Under the pieces are notes generated by a model. The model did no database searches, was not told where the DNA came from, and saw nothing but the letters and a program-made list of their open reading frames with translations. From contig JABLXU010000033.1 of the NCBI GenBank assembly GCA_013177805.1, positions 1 through 64,000 of the forward strand: a stretch of DNA of 64,000 nt, in the 5' to 3' direction. Shown one piece after another: positions 17,548 through 26,902 of the stretch (its first letter is position 1; each line of letters begins with the position of its first letter). The stretch comes from Candidatus Omnitrophota bacterium. GTDB taxonomy: Bacteria; Hinthialibacterota; Hinthialibacteria; Hinthialibacterales; Hinthialibacteraceae. The position numbers were made by a program, and so were the translations under genes.

Positions 17548-19430
17548 TCGGGTATCACCTCAAAGCAGAATCGTTCCATGGTGATCGCGCCGTTGGGACA
17601 CCGTTCGGCGCAAAGACCACAGCGGATGCAGAGAGTTTCATCCTTGAGAATCGCGGACGCCTCGTCCGCGGGATATTCGCCCAGATAATTCGCGAGAACC
17701 TCGTGAAGCCGGGGCGGGCCGTCCACCCACTCCAGGGGAACGATGCGCAGGCATGACTCGGGGCACACTTCGACGCACCCCCCGCACAGGACGCAGCGCT
17801 CCCCGTCGAAGATGGTGTTGATCCCGCAATCCAGGCAGCGTCCGGCCTCGCGCCGGGCTTCCTCCTCTGAAAGATTCATTTCAACGGGAGCCTGATGCGA
17901 AACGATGCGTTGATCCACATCGCATTTGGGGGGATCGATCCGCGGGATTTTTTCGTAATCCTTCTCGCGCGCGTACTGGACCTGAGGGAAATGCAACTCC
18001 ACTTCGCGCGGAGTGATCGCCCGGCCCGTGAAATGTCGATAGAGGCTCCGCGCCACGGCCTTGCCGGACGCCACGGCGTGAATGAGCAACTTGGGGCCGT
18101 GCGCCAGGTCGCCGGCCACATAGACATCCGGGGCGCTGGTTTCACCTGTCGCGGGATCACACGCGATGGTTCCCCTTTCCGTCATCCGCAGCCCGTCCCG
18201 TTCCGCGTCGAGAAAGGACAAGTCATACGTCTGCCCCACCGCTAGCAGCACGTTATCACAAGGTATTTCGGTGATCCGGTTTTCGTCGAACAGCGGGCTG
18301 AAGCGGCGGTTTTCGTCATACACCCGCAGGCAGTGATGGAACCGGACGCCGCGGACCTTCCCGGACTCGTCCTTCAGGATTTCCTTAGGCCCCAGGCTGT
18401 TGCGGCGGATCACGCCTTCCTCGTCGCCTTCCAGGATTTCGATGTCATCGGCGGGCATTTCCTCGAGCGATTCCAGCGAGCAGAGATGCACTTCGCCCAC
18501 GCCCTCACGGCGGAGGGCGGTGCGGGCCGCATCCAGGGAGATTTGACGCAAAACCGTGCGGCCCACGTCATAGGCCACGTTCCCGCCGCCGATGACCACC
18601 ACCCGGCGGCCCAGCCGGGGAGGACGCCCGAGCGATACGTCCCGCAGGAACTCCACCCCGCCCAGCACCCCCTCAGCGTCCACGCCCGGAATAGGCAGGC
18701 GGCGCGAGCGCTTGGCTCCCACGGCGATCACCACCGCGTCGTGACGGCTTCGCAGTTCAGGGAACGATACGTCCCGTCCTACGCAACATCCCGTAACTGC
18801 CTTCACCCCCAAGGAAAGAATGACCTCGACTTCCCGCTGGATGACGGATCGAGGCAACCGGTATTCCGGCACGCCTACCGCCAGCATCCCGGCCAGAACC
18901 GGCTCCATTTCATAGATTGTCACCGCGAAGCCCAACAAGGCCAAATCGTGCGCGCAAGCCAAACCCGCCGGCCCGCTGCCGATGATTCCCACGCTTTTTC
19001 CAGAGACCGGGGTTACGCGCCTTTCCGTGAGGGAACGCAGCATGGGCAGCAGTTCCTCCCGGTCCTGGCATTCGCGCGGCGCGTAGCGGGCGGCACTCCT
19101 TTTCAAGTATTCCACCAGCGATTTTCCCCCCTCCGCCTGCGCCTCGGGGCCGAACTGCTCGCACACATACCGTTTCAAGGCGCGGATGGCCACCGGGGCG
19201 TCGTAATCGCCCCGGCGGCAGGCCGTTTCGCAGGGCGCGCCGCATACCCGCCCGCAAATGGACGCAAGGGGATTGGGACCCCGGGCAATGAGATAGGCCA
19301 GTTCGTCCCGTCCCAGCGCGATGGCCCGCACATACCCCCGGGCGTCCGTGTGGACCGGGCAAGCCTCCTGGCACTTGATCTGCGATTTCCAAAAGTGGAT
19401 ATCCGGGAGGATGGTGAAATGGGAGATCAT
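17532..19430 (-). CDS. FAD-dependent pyridine-nucleotide oxidoreductase with [4Fe-4S] domains (glutamate-synthase beta-like)
   Basis: The 632-residue protein has an N-terminal Cys-rich helical domain (CQEACP, then [15 protein letters not shown]), a FAD site ([18 protein letters not shown], about 149-166), an NAD(P) site ([15 protein letters not shown]), and a C-terminal pair of ferredoxin clusters ([15 protein letters not shown] and [14 protein letters not shown]). This is the architecture of glutamate synthase small subunits and NfnB-like proteins extended by a 2x[4Fe-4S] module. No glutamate synthase large subunit is near. It is the first gene of the respiratory operon and overlaps the Rieske gene, so it probably exchanges electrons between NAD(P)H or ferredoxin and the quinone/bc part of the chain. 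The direction is unknown. The start at 19430 has only a weak ribosome site. Confidence 0.85.
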   Translation of the reverse strand: MISHFTILPDIHFWKSQIKCQEACPVHTDARGYVRAIALGRDELAYLIARGPNPLASICGRVCGAPCETACRRGDYDAPVAIRALKRYVCEQFGPEAQAEGGKSLVEYLKRSAARYAPRECQDREELLPMLRSLTERRVTPVSGKSVGIIGSGPAGLACAHDLALLGFAVTIYEMEPVLAGMLAVGVPEYRLPRSVIQREVEVILSLGVKAVTGCCVGRDVSFPELRSRHDAVVIAVGAKRSRRLPIPGVDAEGVLGGVEFLRDVSLGRPPRLGRRVVVIGGGNVAYDVGRTVLRQISLDAARTALRREGVGEVHLCSLESLEEMPADDIEILEGDEEGVIRRNSLGPKEILKDESGKVRGVRFHHCLRVYDENRRFSPLFDENRITEIPCDNVLLAVGQTYDLSFLDAERDGLRMTERGTIACDPATGETSAPDVYVAGDLAHGPKLLIHAVASGKAVARSLYRHFTGRAITPREVELHFPQVQYAREKDYEKIPRIDPPKCDVDQRIVSHQAPVEMNLSEEEARREAGRCLDCGINTIFDGERCVLCGGCVEVCPESCLRIVPLEWVDGPPRLHEVLANYLGEYPADEASAILKDETLCIRCGLCAERCPNGAITMERFCFEVIPECLAV

Positions 19431-19460
19431 CGCTTTTCCGATCGGTCCAGGATAAAAGAT

Positions 19461-19484
19461 ATCAATTGAAAGAAATCAATTGAT
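19461..19484. promoter_or_regulatory. FNR/CRP-family operator upstream of the respiratory operon
   Basis: ATCAATTGA (19461-19469) and TCAATTGAT (19476-19484) form a perfect 9-bp dyad around six bases. The core TTGA-N6-TCAA (19466-19479) matches the invariant bases of FNR/DNR/NNR boxes. Its centre is 42 bases upstream of the first operon start codon. No good -10 is visible at class II spacing, so it could activate a promoter further in or act as a repressor site. The rest of the 385-base divergent gap (19431-19815) is AT-rich with no gene. Confidence 0.6.
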
Positions 19485-19573
19485 TAAATCCATCATAAAA
19501 TATAATTACATGTATGTATACTATTTTTAAGCCCTTCGGTCATAACACCTCGTAACCAACAAGGGCAATAGAG

Positions 19574-19593
19574 TATATTCGCATACGAATATA
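19574..19593. promoter_or_regulatory. Perfect 8-bp dyad in the divergent intergenic region
   Basis: TATATTCG (19574-19581), CATA, CGAATATA (19586-19593). The form suits a dimeric regulator, possibly the DeoR-type protein of the adjacent sugar operon, but the 222-base distance to the aminotransferase gene start leaves the target open. Confidence 0.35.
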
Positions 19594-19717
19594 TTTTGAT
19601 AACTCATGGCTGTCAATAGGGAAGGAAAAAAATCGGCGAGAGCACTGGATGAGCGGGGAAGTGCCGGAGTATTGTTTTTACTTAATCGGACCGGGACGCG
19701 CGCTTGACAGGAGACAA

Positions 19718-19749
19718 GCGGCTTGGTGTAATTGCGGCTTGATGTAATT
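19718..19749. repeat. 16-bp tandem duplication (one mismatch)
   Basis: GCGGCTTGGTGTAATT (19718-19733) is followed directly by GCGGCTTGATGTAATT (19734-19749), in the leader or promoter region of the sugar operon. Confidence 0.85.
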
Positions 19750-19815
19750 CCAAACACAATCAAACAAAATCGAACACCGAGGCAATACGCGCGCCGGAAA
19801 ATCCCAGGAGGCAAG

Positions 19816-21474
19816 GTGAATACACGGAAAACCCGATTTCGGCGAGTACGATTAAGTTTGTATGATCTGGTGGGCCGCGAATTCATCGAGGCGGCCTGCG
19901 GCGCCCGCGCCGGCTTGACCGGTGAAGACAAAAAACACCTCAAGGCACTGGCGGCGGATAAAATCGACTTCTATCCCGCGGAGCAATACCGGCGGCTGGT
20001 GGAATGGCTGCCCCGGGTGGGTGAAGTCTGTTGCCGGCCGGTTCCTCTGTCGGTCCCGGGGGCCACCTCGCTGGAATTCCAAGCGCACAGCAAGCCGGCC
20101 ATCGCGCCTCTCACGTGCCTGGGATTTTACCGGATCAGCGAGGACGGCCGGTTGTTTCTCATTTCCAAAAGCGAACACTATCACGTGGCGCTGGGGCATC
20201 ATTTCCCCGGCTTCCAGCTGGTGGAACGAGCGCGGCGGCTGGGCATCAGCAACGCCACCCATAACGTTACCCGCGGGCAGATTACCCGCACGTTGGAGCA
20301 GGAGTTGGTCCGGGTAGCGGCTGGCGGAGAACCGCATCGCGGTCCGGAACTCCTCCCGGAGGCAGGATCGCGGCAGGGGGCGTTGTTGGACCGGGTGCTG
20401 AACCTGGAGACCGGCAGCCTGGCCATGGAAGCAGCGATCAAGATGATTCTGGCCCGGTTTTACCGCTCCCTGCCGGAATCGCCGCGGCCCAAGTATCACG
20501 GCCGGATTCCCGTGTTGGTGGTGCTGGGTGATCACAAAGGAAACCTGCAAGCCAATTACCATGGCACGACGATGGTGGCCCAGATGATGCGGGGCATGTG
20601 GCCGGAGATGCTGGCCGGTCTGGAAAAAATGGATTTGCTCCGTGTGCGCGGCGTGCGGCCCAATGATGAAAGAGAATTGGAATCCGTCCTCGCGGCCGGC
20701 AATCATGGGCAATACAAAGTGGCGGGATTTTTTCATGAATTCATCATGATGAATTACGGCGCTTCGCGGCTGACGGATTCGTATATCCGCCGGGCCTACG
20801 CGCTATGCCGGAAGTACGACATTCCCACGGTGGCCGACGAAATCCAGACTTGCGTATGGAGCCCGGAGATCTTCATGTTCCGGGAATACGGGGTACGGCC
20901 CTCCATCGTGGTGGTGGGCAAGGGATTCCCAGGCGGGGAATATCCCGCCTCGCGGATTTTATTCAACCGGACATTGGACACGCTTCCGCTTTTCGGGGCG
21001 CTGGTGACCAACGGGCAGGAAGAGTTGGCTTCGCTGTCGTACCTGGTCACCTTGCGCTGGGCGGAAGCCAACGCGGAGGTCACGCGGGCCATCGGTGACT
21101 ATTACGAGGCCAGGTTGCGGGAGTTGGCGGAACGCCATTCCGGCCCCATTGCGTCGATTGAGGGACGCCGCCATTTGGCGGGGATTTACTTCCACGATCT
21201 GGGCACGGGCAAGCGTTTCGCCAAAATCCTCAACGATGGCGGATTGGACATCAGCGTGCAGACGTACAAGGAAGGCTGTCCGCCCTGCGCGTTGACCAAG
21301 TTGCCCTTGACGGCGGGTTATGAAGTGGTGGACATGGTGATCACGCGGTTCGAAGCCGCTTTGCGGCAAATCGATCCATCCGCGCCATTGACTTCCCCCC
21401 GCAACGGACGGACCGGCCGGCCGGCGGTCTCCCCACGGCCGGTCCCAAAACCGGCCAAGGCCAATCGATCATGA
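19816..21474 (+). CDS. Class-III aminotransferase-like PLP protein
   Basis: The GTG at 19816, preceded by AGGAGG, gives 552 residues; the frame also extends to an ATG at 19732 that lacks such a site. The C-terminal 300 residues have the fold-type-I class-III pattern: DEIQTCVWSPEIF (the Asp that holds the PLP pyridine nitrogen) and VVVGKGFPGG with the Schiff-base lysine at residue 369. About 100 N-terminal residues are an extension not typical of ornithine- or GABA-type enzymes, and a VLGDHKGNLQANYHGTT segment sits where the PLP phosphate loop is expected. As first gene of a sugar-catabolic operon it may transaminate an amino sugar, an amino polyol or a keto-sugar. The substrate is unknown. 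Translation is coupled to the DeoR gene by an ATGA overlap. Confidence 0.82.
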   Translation: MNTRKTRFRRVRLSLYDLVGREFIEAACGARAGLTGEDKKHLKALAADKIDFYPAEQYRRLVEWLPRVGEVCCRPVPLSVPGATSLEFQAHSKPAIAPLTCLGFYRISEDGRLFLISKSEHYHVALGHHFPGFQLVERARRLGISNATHNVTRGQITRTLEQELVRVAAGGEPHRGPELLPEAGSRQGALLDRVLNLETGSLAMEAAIKMILARFYRSLPESPRPKYHGRIPVLVVLGDHKGNLQANYHGTTMVAQMMRGMWPEMLAGLEKMDLLRVRGVRPNDERELESVLAAGNHGQYKVAGFFHEFIMMNYGASRLTDSYIRRAYALCRKYDIPTVADEIQTCVWSPEIFMFREYGVRPSIVVVGKGFPGGEYPASRILFNRTLDTLPLFGALVTNGQEELASLSYLVTLRWAEANAEVTRAIGDYYEARLRELAERHSGPIASIEGRRHLAGIYFHDLGTGKRFAKILNDGGLDISVQTYKEGCPPCALTKLPLTAGYEVVDMVITRFEAALRQIDPSAPLTSPRNGRTGRPAVSPRPVPKPAKANRS

Positions 21475-22235
21475 CGAATCCCCGGCACGTGGCGATATTG
21501 GACCTGCTAGCAGAAAACGGCGAGGTCACCGTGCAACACCTGGCCCGCCGTTTCGCGGTCAGCGAAATGACCATCCGCCGCGACCTGGTGATGCTGGAGC
21601 GGGCGGGAGAGTTGATCCGCACCCATGGCGGCGCATTGCTGTCCAAGGCGGGCGTCATCGAGTTCTCATTTAAGAAAAAAGAGCGGGAATGCGCGGAGGA
21701 AAAGCAGGCCATCGCGCGCGAAGCAGCCGCCCTCGTCCGTCCCGGCATGGCCCTTACGCTGGATACGGGCACGACCACCCTGGAAGTGGCGCGGGCTATC
21801 ACGCGGATCAAGCCGCTGACGGTGTTGACTTCGTCCTTGGCCATTGCCTCGGTGTTGCACGCGCACGATCACGTCGAACTGGTGCTCCTCGGCGGGACCG
21901 CCCGCAAGGGGAATCCGGATCTCACCGGTTGGATCACCGAAGAGAACCTGAAGCGGTTTTGTGTCGATCTGGCCTTCATCGGCGCGGACGGCGTCAGTCC
22001 GGAAGGGATTTACACAACGGAAATGAACATCGGCCGGGTGTCCCAAGCCATGATCGCCGGCGCGAAGCAAATCGTGCTGGTGGTTGATCACCGGAAATTC
22101 GAGCAGAAGTCGCTCGTGCGCTTCGCCTCCTGGGAGGCCATCCATCGGGTGATCACGGACAGCCAGGTATCCGCGAAGACACGAAAATGGTTGCGCAAAC
22201 TTGGAAAACCAATCACCTTTGCGGCATGTGCGTAA
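21471..22235 (+). CDS. DeoR-family transcriptional regulator
   Basis: The 254-residue protein begins with a winged helix-turn-helix (about residues 5-57) with the DeoR signature VQHLARRFAVSEMTIRRDL. Its effector domain is the ribose-5-phosphate-isomerase-like sugar-phosphate sensor: LDTGTTTLEVAR, LVLLGGTARKGNPDLTG, FIGADGVSPEGIYT and the VVDHRKF motif. DeoR proteins usually repress the sugar operon in which they lie and respond to a phosphorylated intermediate made by the adjacent kinase. The ATG at 21471 overlaps the aminotransferase stop. Candidate operators are the dyads in 19431-19815. The ligand is not deducible. Confidence 0.93.
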   Translation: MTNPRHVAILDLLAENGEVTVQHLARRFAVSEMTIRRDLVMLERAGELIRTHGGALLSKAGVIEFSFKKKERECAEEKQAIAREAAALVRPGMALTLDTGTTTLEVARAITRIKPLTVLTSSLAIASVLHAHDHVELVLLGGTARKGNPDLTGWITEENLKRFCVDLAFIGADGVSPEGIYTTEMNIGRVSQAMIAGAKQIVLVVDHRKFEQKSLVRFASWEAIHRVITDSQVSAKTRKWLRKLGKPITFAACA

Positions 22236-22259
22236 GCGGCCGGTGGTTTTCCCTGGGGG

Positions 22260-23768
22260 ATGCAAAGAATGGCCGGTAGCGTTCTGATCGGGATTGACTT
22301 GGGCACCACCGTGCTCAAGATCTGCGCGTTCGACGCCCAAAACGGCCGGCTGATATCCCAGGCCGGGCGGCGGTTACCGGTCCAATCGTTTCCCGATGGA
22401 GGACAAGAGCAGCAGATCAATTCTCTCCACCGGGCTTTTCAGGAAGCAGTGACCGAGGTTCAAAACCAACTGGGCACCCGATGGAAGAGCGTGGCCGGAA
22501 TCGGCCTGGCGGCGCAAGGAGGCAGCACGATCATCGCCGATCGAACTTCGGGAAAGCCGCTGACCCCCATGATTTTATGGAACGACGGCCGCTCCTTCCG
22601 TTACGCCCGGCGCCTCGTGGAGCACTCCCCGGCCGGAACCTGGCGGCGATTCGTCCTCCGGGACACCCCGCCTTCGGGCTTGGGGCGGTTCGTGTGGTTG
22701 AAAGAAACGCGGCCCGAATTATTCCGGGAGGAACACATTCACGTCGGAGCAGGGGAGTATCTCTTCTTTCAGTTGACGGGCGTTTGGCGGCAGGACGCGG
22801 GCAACGCGATCCAAATCGGATCGTATGATGCGGGAAAAAAGCGGCTCGATTCTGCCTTGCTGGACCGCGTGGGCGTTCCGCTCTCCTTCGTGGCGCCTTT
22901 ACGCCGCGGACATGAAACGTCACCTCTCAGCCCGCTGGGAGCGAAACGCTTAGGCTTGCCTGCGGGCATCCCCGTAGCCGGGCCCTATATCGACCAGGAA
23001 GCCGGATATCTCTCCGCGCTCGGGATTCTTTCCCATCCACTGCAATGCTCACTCGGGACAGCTTGGGTGGGCAATTTTGTTTTGCCAGACGACACCACCG
23101 GCTATTCCCCAACCCAGCTCGTGTTGCCCTCGCCGGTGGGCTGTGGCCGGCTGGTGGTGCAACCTCTGCTGACAGGTAATCCCGCGTGGGATTGGGGCTT
23201 GGAGCGGTTTGTGAATCCAGACCGCGTCACGACATGGGCCGAGGCAGAAGCCATCTTTAAGAAAAAAATATTCCCCCCCGCCGGGCTGGTTTGCCTGCCT
23301 TGGTTTTCGCAGATCAATCCCCTGAACGGGATGACTTACGGCGGAGGCGTGTTGGCCGGAATGAGCAGCCAAACCAGCGCCGGCGATCTGTTGCGCGCGC
23401 TGGCGGCGGGGCTGGTGTACGAACTGGCCAGGATGTTCCATGCCGTGCGGAATTCGGGGGACATTGACGGGGTGGCGCTGGGCGGCGGGGCCAGCAAAGG
23501 ATTCTTTTTCCGCCGGATGATTGCCGGAGTGTTCGCGCCGTTGCCTGTCTTTTGGCAAGTGGATGAAGACCTCGCGGTGGCCCGGGGAGCGGTGTATGCC
23601 TTTCATCCCATGGCGGCGCAAAGCCGTTTGAAACGCGTGCCGCCTCAGGGGGGAAAGATCCAGGCGGAGTTGCGAAGCGGATTGGAGCACTATACGAGCG
23701 TTTTCAATCAATTCTACCATGCCTCGCCGGCCGGCGCGGCGTTTTTTTACCAGGAGAGGAAACGATGA
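22260..23768 (+). CDS. FGGY-family carbohydrate kinase
   Basis: The protein has about 502 residues, with ATG 22260 and a second ATG at 22269. The N-terminal actin-like ATPase domain has the phosphate-1 motif GIDLGTTVLKICAFD. GIGLAAQGGSTIIAD and LTPMILWNDGR form the usual sugar-site block, and the C-terminal GVALGGGASKGFFFRRM is the adenosine motif. FGGY kinases phosphorylate ketoses, polyols or related compounds with ATP. The sequence does not fall by eye into xylulokinase, rhamnulokinase or glycerol kinase. The stop overlaps the isomerase start (ATGA), implying that kinase and isomerase act on the same or successive metabolites. Confidence 0.9.
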   Translation: MQRMAGSVLIGIDLGTTVLKICAFDAQNGRLISQAGRRLPVQSFPDGGQEQQINSLHRAFQEAVTEVQNQLGTRWKSVAGIGLAAQGGSTIIADRTSGKPLTPMILWNDGRSFRYARRLVEHSPAGTWRRFVLRDTPPSGLGRFVWLKETRPELFREEHIHVGAGEYLFFQLTGVWRQDAGNAIQIGSYDAGKKRLDSALLDRVGVPLSFVAPLRRGHETSPLSPLGAKRLGLPAGIPVAGPYIDQEAGYLSALGILSHPLQCSLGTAWVGNFVLPDDTTGYSPTQLVLPSPVGCGRLVVQPLLTGNPAWDWGLERFVNPDRVTTWAEAEAIFKKKIFPPAGLVCLPWFSQINPLNGMTYGGGVLAGMSSQTSAGDLLRALAAGLVYELARMFHAVRNSGDIDGVALGGGASKGFFFRRMIAGVFAPLPVFWQVDEDLAVARGAVYAFHPMAAQSRLKRVPPQGGKIQAELRSGLEHYTSVFNQFYHASPAGAAFFYQERKR

Positions 23769-25162
23769 AACGGCATCCCCGGATTGGCCTGTTACCGATG
23801 TATTTGAAATTGTATGACGATACGTTTCCTGACTTGCGGTACGAGTTCGACAATCCCCTGATTAAGATTGTTCTGGAAGGATTCGAACGGGCCGGTGTGG
23901 AAACTGTCATGTCGGGCATTTGCCGACAAGCGGCCGAATTCCGGAAGGCGATCCACCATTTCGAGCAGGAAGATGTGGATCTGATCGCCACCCTGCATCT
24001 GGCTTATTCGCTGTCGCTGGAGTCGATTGACGCGCTGGCGGAGGCCCGCCGCCCAATCCTGTTGCTCGATACGACTATGGATCAAGCATTCGGGTTAGAC
24101 ACCGACCCGTCGCGCATCATGTACAACCACGGCATTCATGGCGTGCAAGATTTGGCCTCCCTGCTGGTGCGGCGGCAGATTCCCTTCGAGATCGTGGCCG
24201 GACACCCCCGGCATTCGCGTTTCTTGCAGCGCGCGGTGGCGGCCGCCCGGGGGGCCAGAGCGGCGCGTTTTTTTCAAAACACACGGGTGTTGCGGGTGGG
24301 GGAATCGTTCGAGGGAATGGGTGACTTCGCTGTGGAGGAGGACCGCTTGTGGAACCGGTTCCGCATCACGGTGGACACGATGTCTCCCTCCATGCTGGCG
24401 GATAGCGTGCACTCCATTTCCGATAAGGAAATCAACCAGGAAATGCAATCCGACCGGGAGCGCTTCGTGTGCGCCGCGCCGGAAGAGGTCCACCGGCGGT
24501 CGGTCCGGGTGGGATTAGGGCTGCGCCGTTATTTGGAGAAGGGGAAATATCAGGCGTTCAGCCAGAATTTTCTGGCTTTCGATTCCGCGGACGGGCCCGT
24601 GGACACGGTTCCTTTTCTGGAATGTTCCAAAGCGATGGAACGAGGAGTGGGGTACGCCGGTGAAGGGGATGTGTTGACGGCCGCGCTGGTGCGCGCGTTG
24701 CAGAATGGGATTGGAAAAACCACGTTCACGGAAATGTTTTGTCCGGACTGGATCGGGGACACGATTTTCTTGTCGCATATGGGAGAAATCAATCCGGAAG
24801 TGGCGGCAGGCAAGGCTTGGCTGATCGAGAAGGATTTCCCGTGGACCCCAGCACGCAATCCGGCCGTGCTGGCCTGCGCTCCGGCGCCCGGACCGGCGGT
24901 GCTGGTAAACCTGGCGCCAGGGCCGGGCGGCGCCTTCCGGTTGATCATCGCGCCTGTGGAAGTGCAGCCGGACACTCGCAATCCGGCCATGCGCGATTCG
25001 GTGCGGGGGTGGATCAGACCGCAAATGGTGGTGGAACGATTCTTGGAGGACTATTCGCGCCTGGGCGGGACGCATCATTGCGCGTTGGTGCTGGGCGATC
25101 ATCGGAGGGCGGTTGCGGCCATGGGCGTCTATTTGGGAATGGAAAGGACGATCCTGGAGTAA
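23765..25162 (+). CDS. L-fucose/L-arabinose isomerase-like protein
   Basis: This 465-residue protein shows the three-part pattern of the fucose/arabinose isomerase family: an N-terminal Rossmann-like region (LPMYLKLYDDTFPD, then DLIATLHLAYSLSLES), a middle domain, and a C-terminal region with TEMFCPDWIGDTIFLSHMGE, which supplies metal-binding acid and His residues in homologues. These enzymes interconvert aldoses and ketoses with Mn2+. Homologues in sugar operons of uncultured bacteria are usually of unproven specificity. It overlaps the kinase gene by four bases and its stop overlaps the transporter start (TAATG), so it is translated within a coupled set. Confidence 0.82.
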   Translation: MKRHPRIGLLPMYLKLYDDTFPDLRYEFDNPLIKIVLEGFERAGVETVMSGICRQAAEFRKAIHHFEQEDVDLIATLHLAYSLSLESIDALAEARRPILLLDTTMDQAFGLDTDPSRIMYNHGIHGVQDLASLLVRRQIPFEIVAGHPRHSRFLQRAVAAARGARAARFFQNTRVLRVGESFEGMGDFAVEEDRLWNRFRITVDTMSPSMLADSVHSISDKEINQEMQSDRERFVCAAPEEVHRRSVRVGLGLRRYLEKGKYQAFSQNFLAFDSADGPVDTVPFLECSKAMERGVGYAGEGDVLTAALVRALQNGIGKTTFTEMFCPDWIGDTIFLSHMGEINPEVAAGKAWLIEKDFPWTPARNPAVLACAPAPGPAVLVNLAPGPGGAFRLIIAPVEVQPDTRNPAMRDSVRGWIRPQMVVERFLEDYSRLGGTHHCALVLGDHRRAVAAMGVYLGMERTILE

Positions 25163-26889
25163 TGAACTGGGGCGGAATTGGATTGGATGGGTGGGATTAT
25201 TTCACCTTCGCGATGTATTTCGTGCTGGTCAGCGTGGTGGGGTACTGGGCTGGGCGCAAGGAGCGGGTCAACACCGGGGATTATTTTTTGGCCGGACGCA
25301 CGCTGCCTTGGTACGTGGTGGGGAGTTCGTTCATCGCGTCGAACATCAGTTCCGAGCATTTCATCGGGATGATCGGCGGAGCGTTCGTGTACGGCATCTG
25401 CGTGGCCATGTCGGAATGGCTGAACGTGGGTTCCTTCACCCTGCTGATCTGGCTGTTCATTCCGTTTTTGCTGACCGCCAAGGTGTTCACGACACCGGAG
25501 TTCTTGGAGCGGCGCTTTAATCCCGCGCTGCGGTTCGTCTTCGCGGTGGTGACGGTGATCAGCAATGTGGTGGCCTTCTTGGCGGCGGTGCTGTACGGCG
25601 GGGGTCTCGCGGTGCAAACGCTGTTCGGCTGGAACTTGTGGTTTTCGATCATCCTGCTGGGCGTGGTGGCCGGGGGATGGGCGATTTACGGGGGATTAAA
25701 ATCGGTCGCCTGGACCGATTTTTTTATGCTGATCGCCATGGTGGCCGGGGGAATCATGGTCACCGTTTTGGGACTCTACGCGCTGTCAGGCGACTCGCGT
25801 TCGCTGATCGAAGGAGTACGGGTGATGATCGAGCGCAACCAGGCTTACACCGGCGTCTGGGCCGAGGCGGCGCGGCATCACGCGCAGCAGATGGTGCATT
25901 TGGACACGTACAACCGCTTATCGGTCATTCAGCCGGTGACGCACGAAGTCTCACCCTGGCCCTCGCTGATCTTCGGGATCTTTTCGGTGAGCATCTGGTA
26001 CAACGTGCTTAACCAGTTCATGATCCAGCGCGTGCTGGGCGCGCGGAACATGTACCACGCGCGGATGGGCATCGTGCTGGCGGGCTACATGAAAATCTTC
26101 ATGCCGGTGATCGTGGTGTTTCCCGGGCTCATCTTGTTCGCCTTGCATCCCGAGGTGCTGACCCTGCCGTGGGAACAGGTTCGGCCTGAGGCGGACAGGG
26201 GATACATCAATATGCTGGGAACGTTGATTCCGGCGGGATGGCGCGGTTTGTTTCTGGCGGCGCTGTTTGGGGCCATCCAATCGACGGTGAACTCGGTGCT
26301 CAACTCAACGGCGACCATTTTCACGCTGGACATCTATAAGCGTTTGATCTGGAAACAAGCGGACGAGAAACACTTGGTGCGGATGGGCATGGCCTCGTCC
26401 GTGGTCATTCTGGCCACCGCGATCCTGCTGGGAGGATTCATCGGCCGGATTTCGGGCAGTTTGTTCGTCTATATCCAAACGTTGTACGCCTTCTTCGCTC
26501 CGCCCTTCGCGGCGGTGTTTTTGCTGGGGATTCTGTTTCGGCGGATCAATGGCACAGGCGCGGCCACGGCGGTGGGGCTGGGTTTCGCGCTGGGGATCTT
26601 CATGAAATATTACGTGACGCAGCCAGGACATCCCGTGTGGCTGGAGCCATACGCCAACCAAGCGATCGTCAGTTGGTGTTTCTGCATGGCGGTGTGCGCG
26701 GGTATTAGTTTGATCACCGCCCCCCCGCGGCCGGAGCAGGTGACAGATGATCTGACGTTTAACTGGCGGCGGATGAACATTTTCAGCGAGCTGGGCGAAC
26801 ACTGGTACACCAGTGTGGTGTTTTGGTGGGGCCTCTTCGCGGCGATCATCGGCTTTTTGGTGCTGCTGTTTTCGGGATTGTATTTGTGA
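25162..26889 (+). CDS. SSS-family sodium:solute symporter (SGLT-like)
   Basis: The true start is the ATG at 25162, sharing one base with the preceding TAA, and gives 575 residues. Thirteen or more hydrophobic helices are visible. The opening helix, the GDYFLAGRTLPW motif and the following SSFIASNISSEHFIGMIGGAF block are typical of SGLT-type members that carry sugars or inositols with sodium; the core SNISSEHFIG matches the sodium/sugar site region of vSGLT. The loop after QTLFGWN and the LFGAIQSTVNSVLNSTATIF block further support this. It is the probable importer of the sugar or amino sugar metabolised by the preceding genes. No periplasmic binding protein is present. Confidence 0.92.
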   Translation: MNWGGIGLDGWDYFTFAMYFVLVSVVGYWAGRKERVNTGDYFLAGRTLPWYVVGSSFIASNISSEHFIGMIGGAFVYGICVAMSEWLNVGSFTLLIWLFIPFLLTAKVFTTPEFLERRFNPALRFVFAVVTVISNVVAFLAAVLYGGGLAVQTLFGWNLWFSIILLGVVAGGWAIYGGLKSVAWTDFFMLIAMVAGGIMVTVLGLYALSGDSRSLIEGVRVMIERNQAYTGVWAEAARHHAQQMVHLDTYNRLSVIQPVTHEVSPWPSLIFGIFSVSIWYNVLNQFMIQRVLGARNMYHARMGIVLAGYMKIFMPVIVVFPGLILFALHPEVLTLPWEQVRPEADRGYINMLGTLIPAGWRGLFLAALFGAIQSTVNSVLNSTATIFTLDIYKRLIWKQADEKHLVRMGMASSVVILATAILLGGFIGRISGSLFVYIQTLYAFFAPPFAAVFLLGILFRRINGTGAATAVGLGFALGIFMKYYVTQPGHPVWLEPYANQAIVSWCFCMAVCAGISLITAPPRPEQVTDDLTFNWRRMNIFSELGEHWYTSVVFWWGLFAAIIGFLVLLFSGLYL

Positions 26890-26902
26890 AACGGGGGAAC
26901 CT

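Noticed and set aside
19527-19943. A 138-codon minus-strand frame in the divergent control region.
   Set aside because: Ser/Arg-rich, overlaps the aminotransferase start and the dyads, and lacks a ribosome site or family features.
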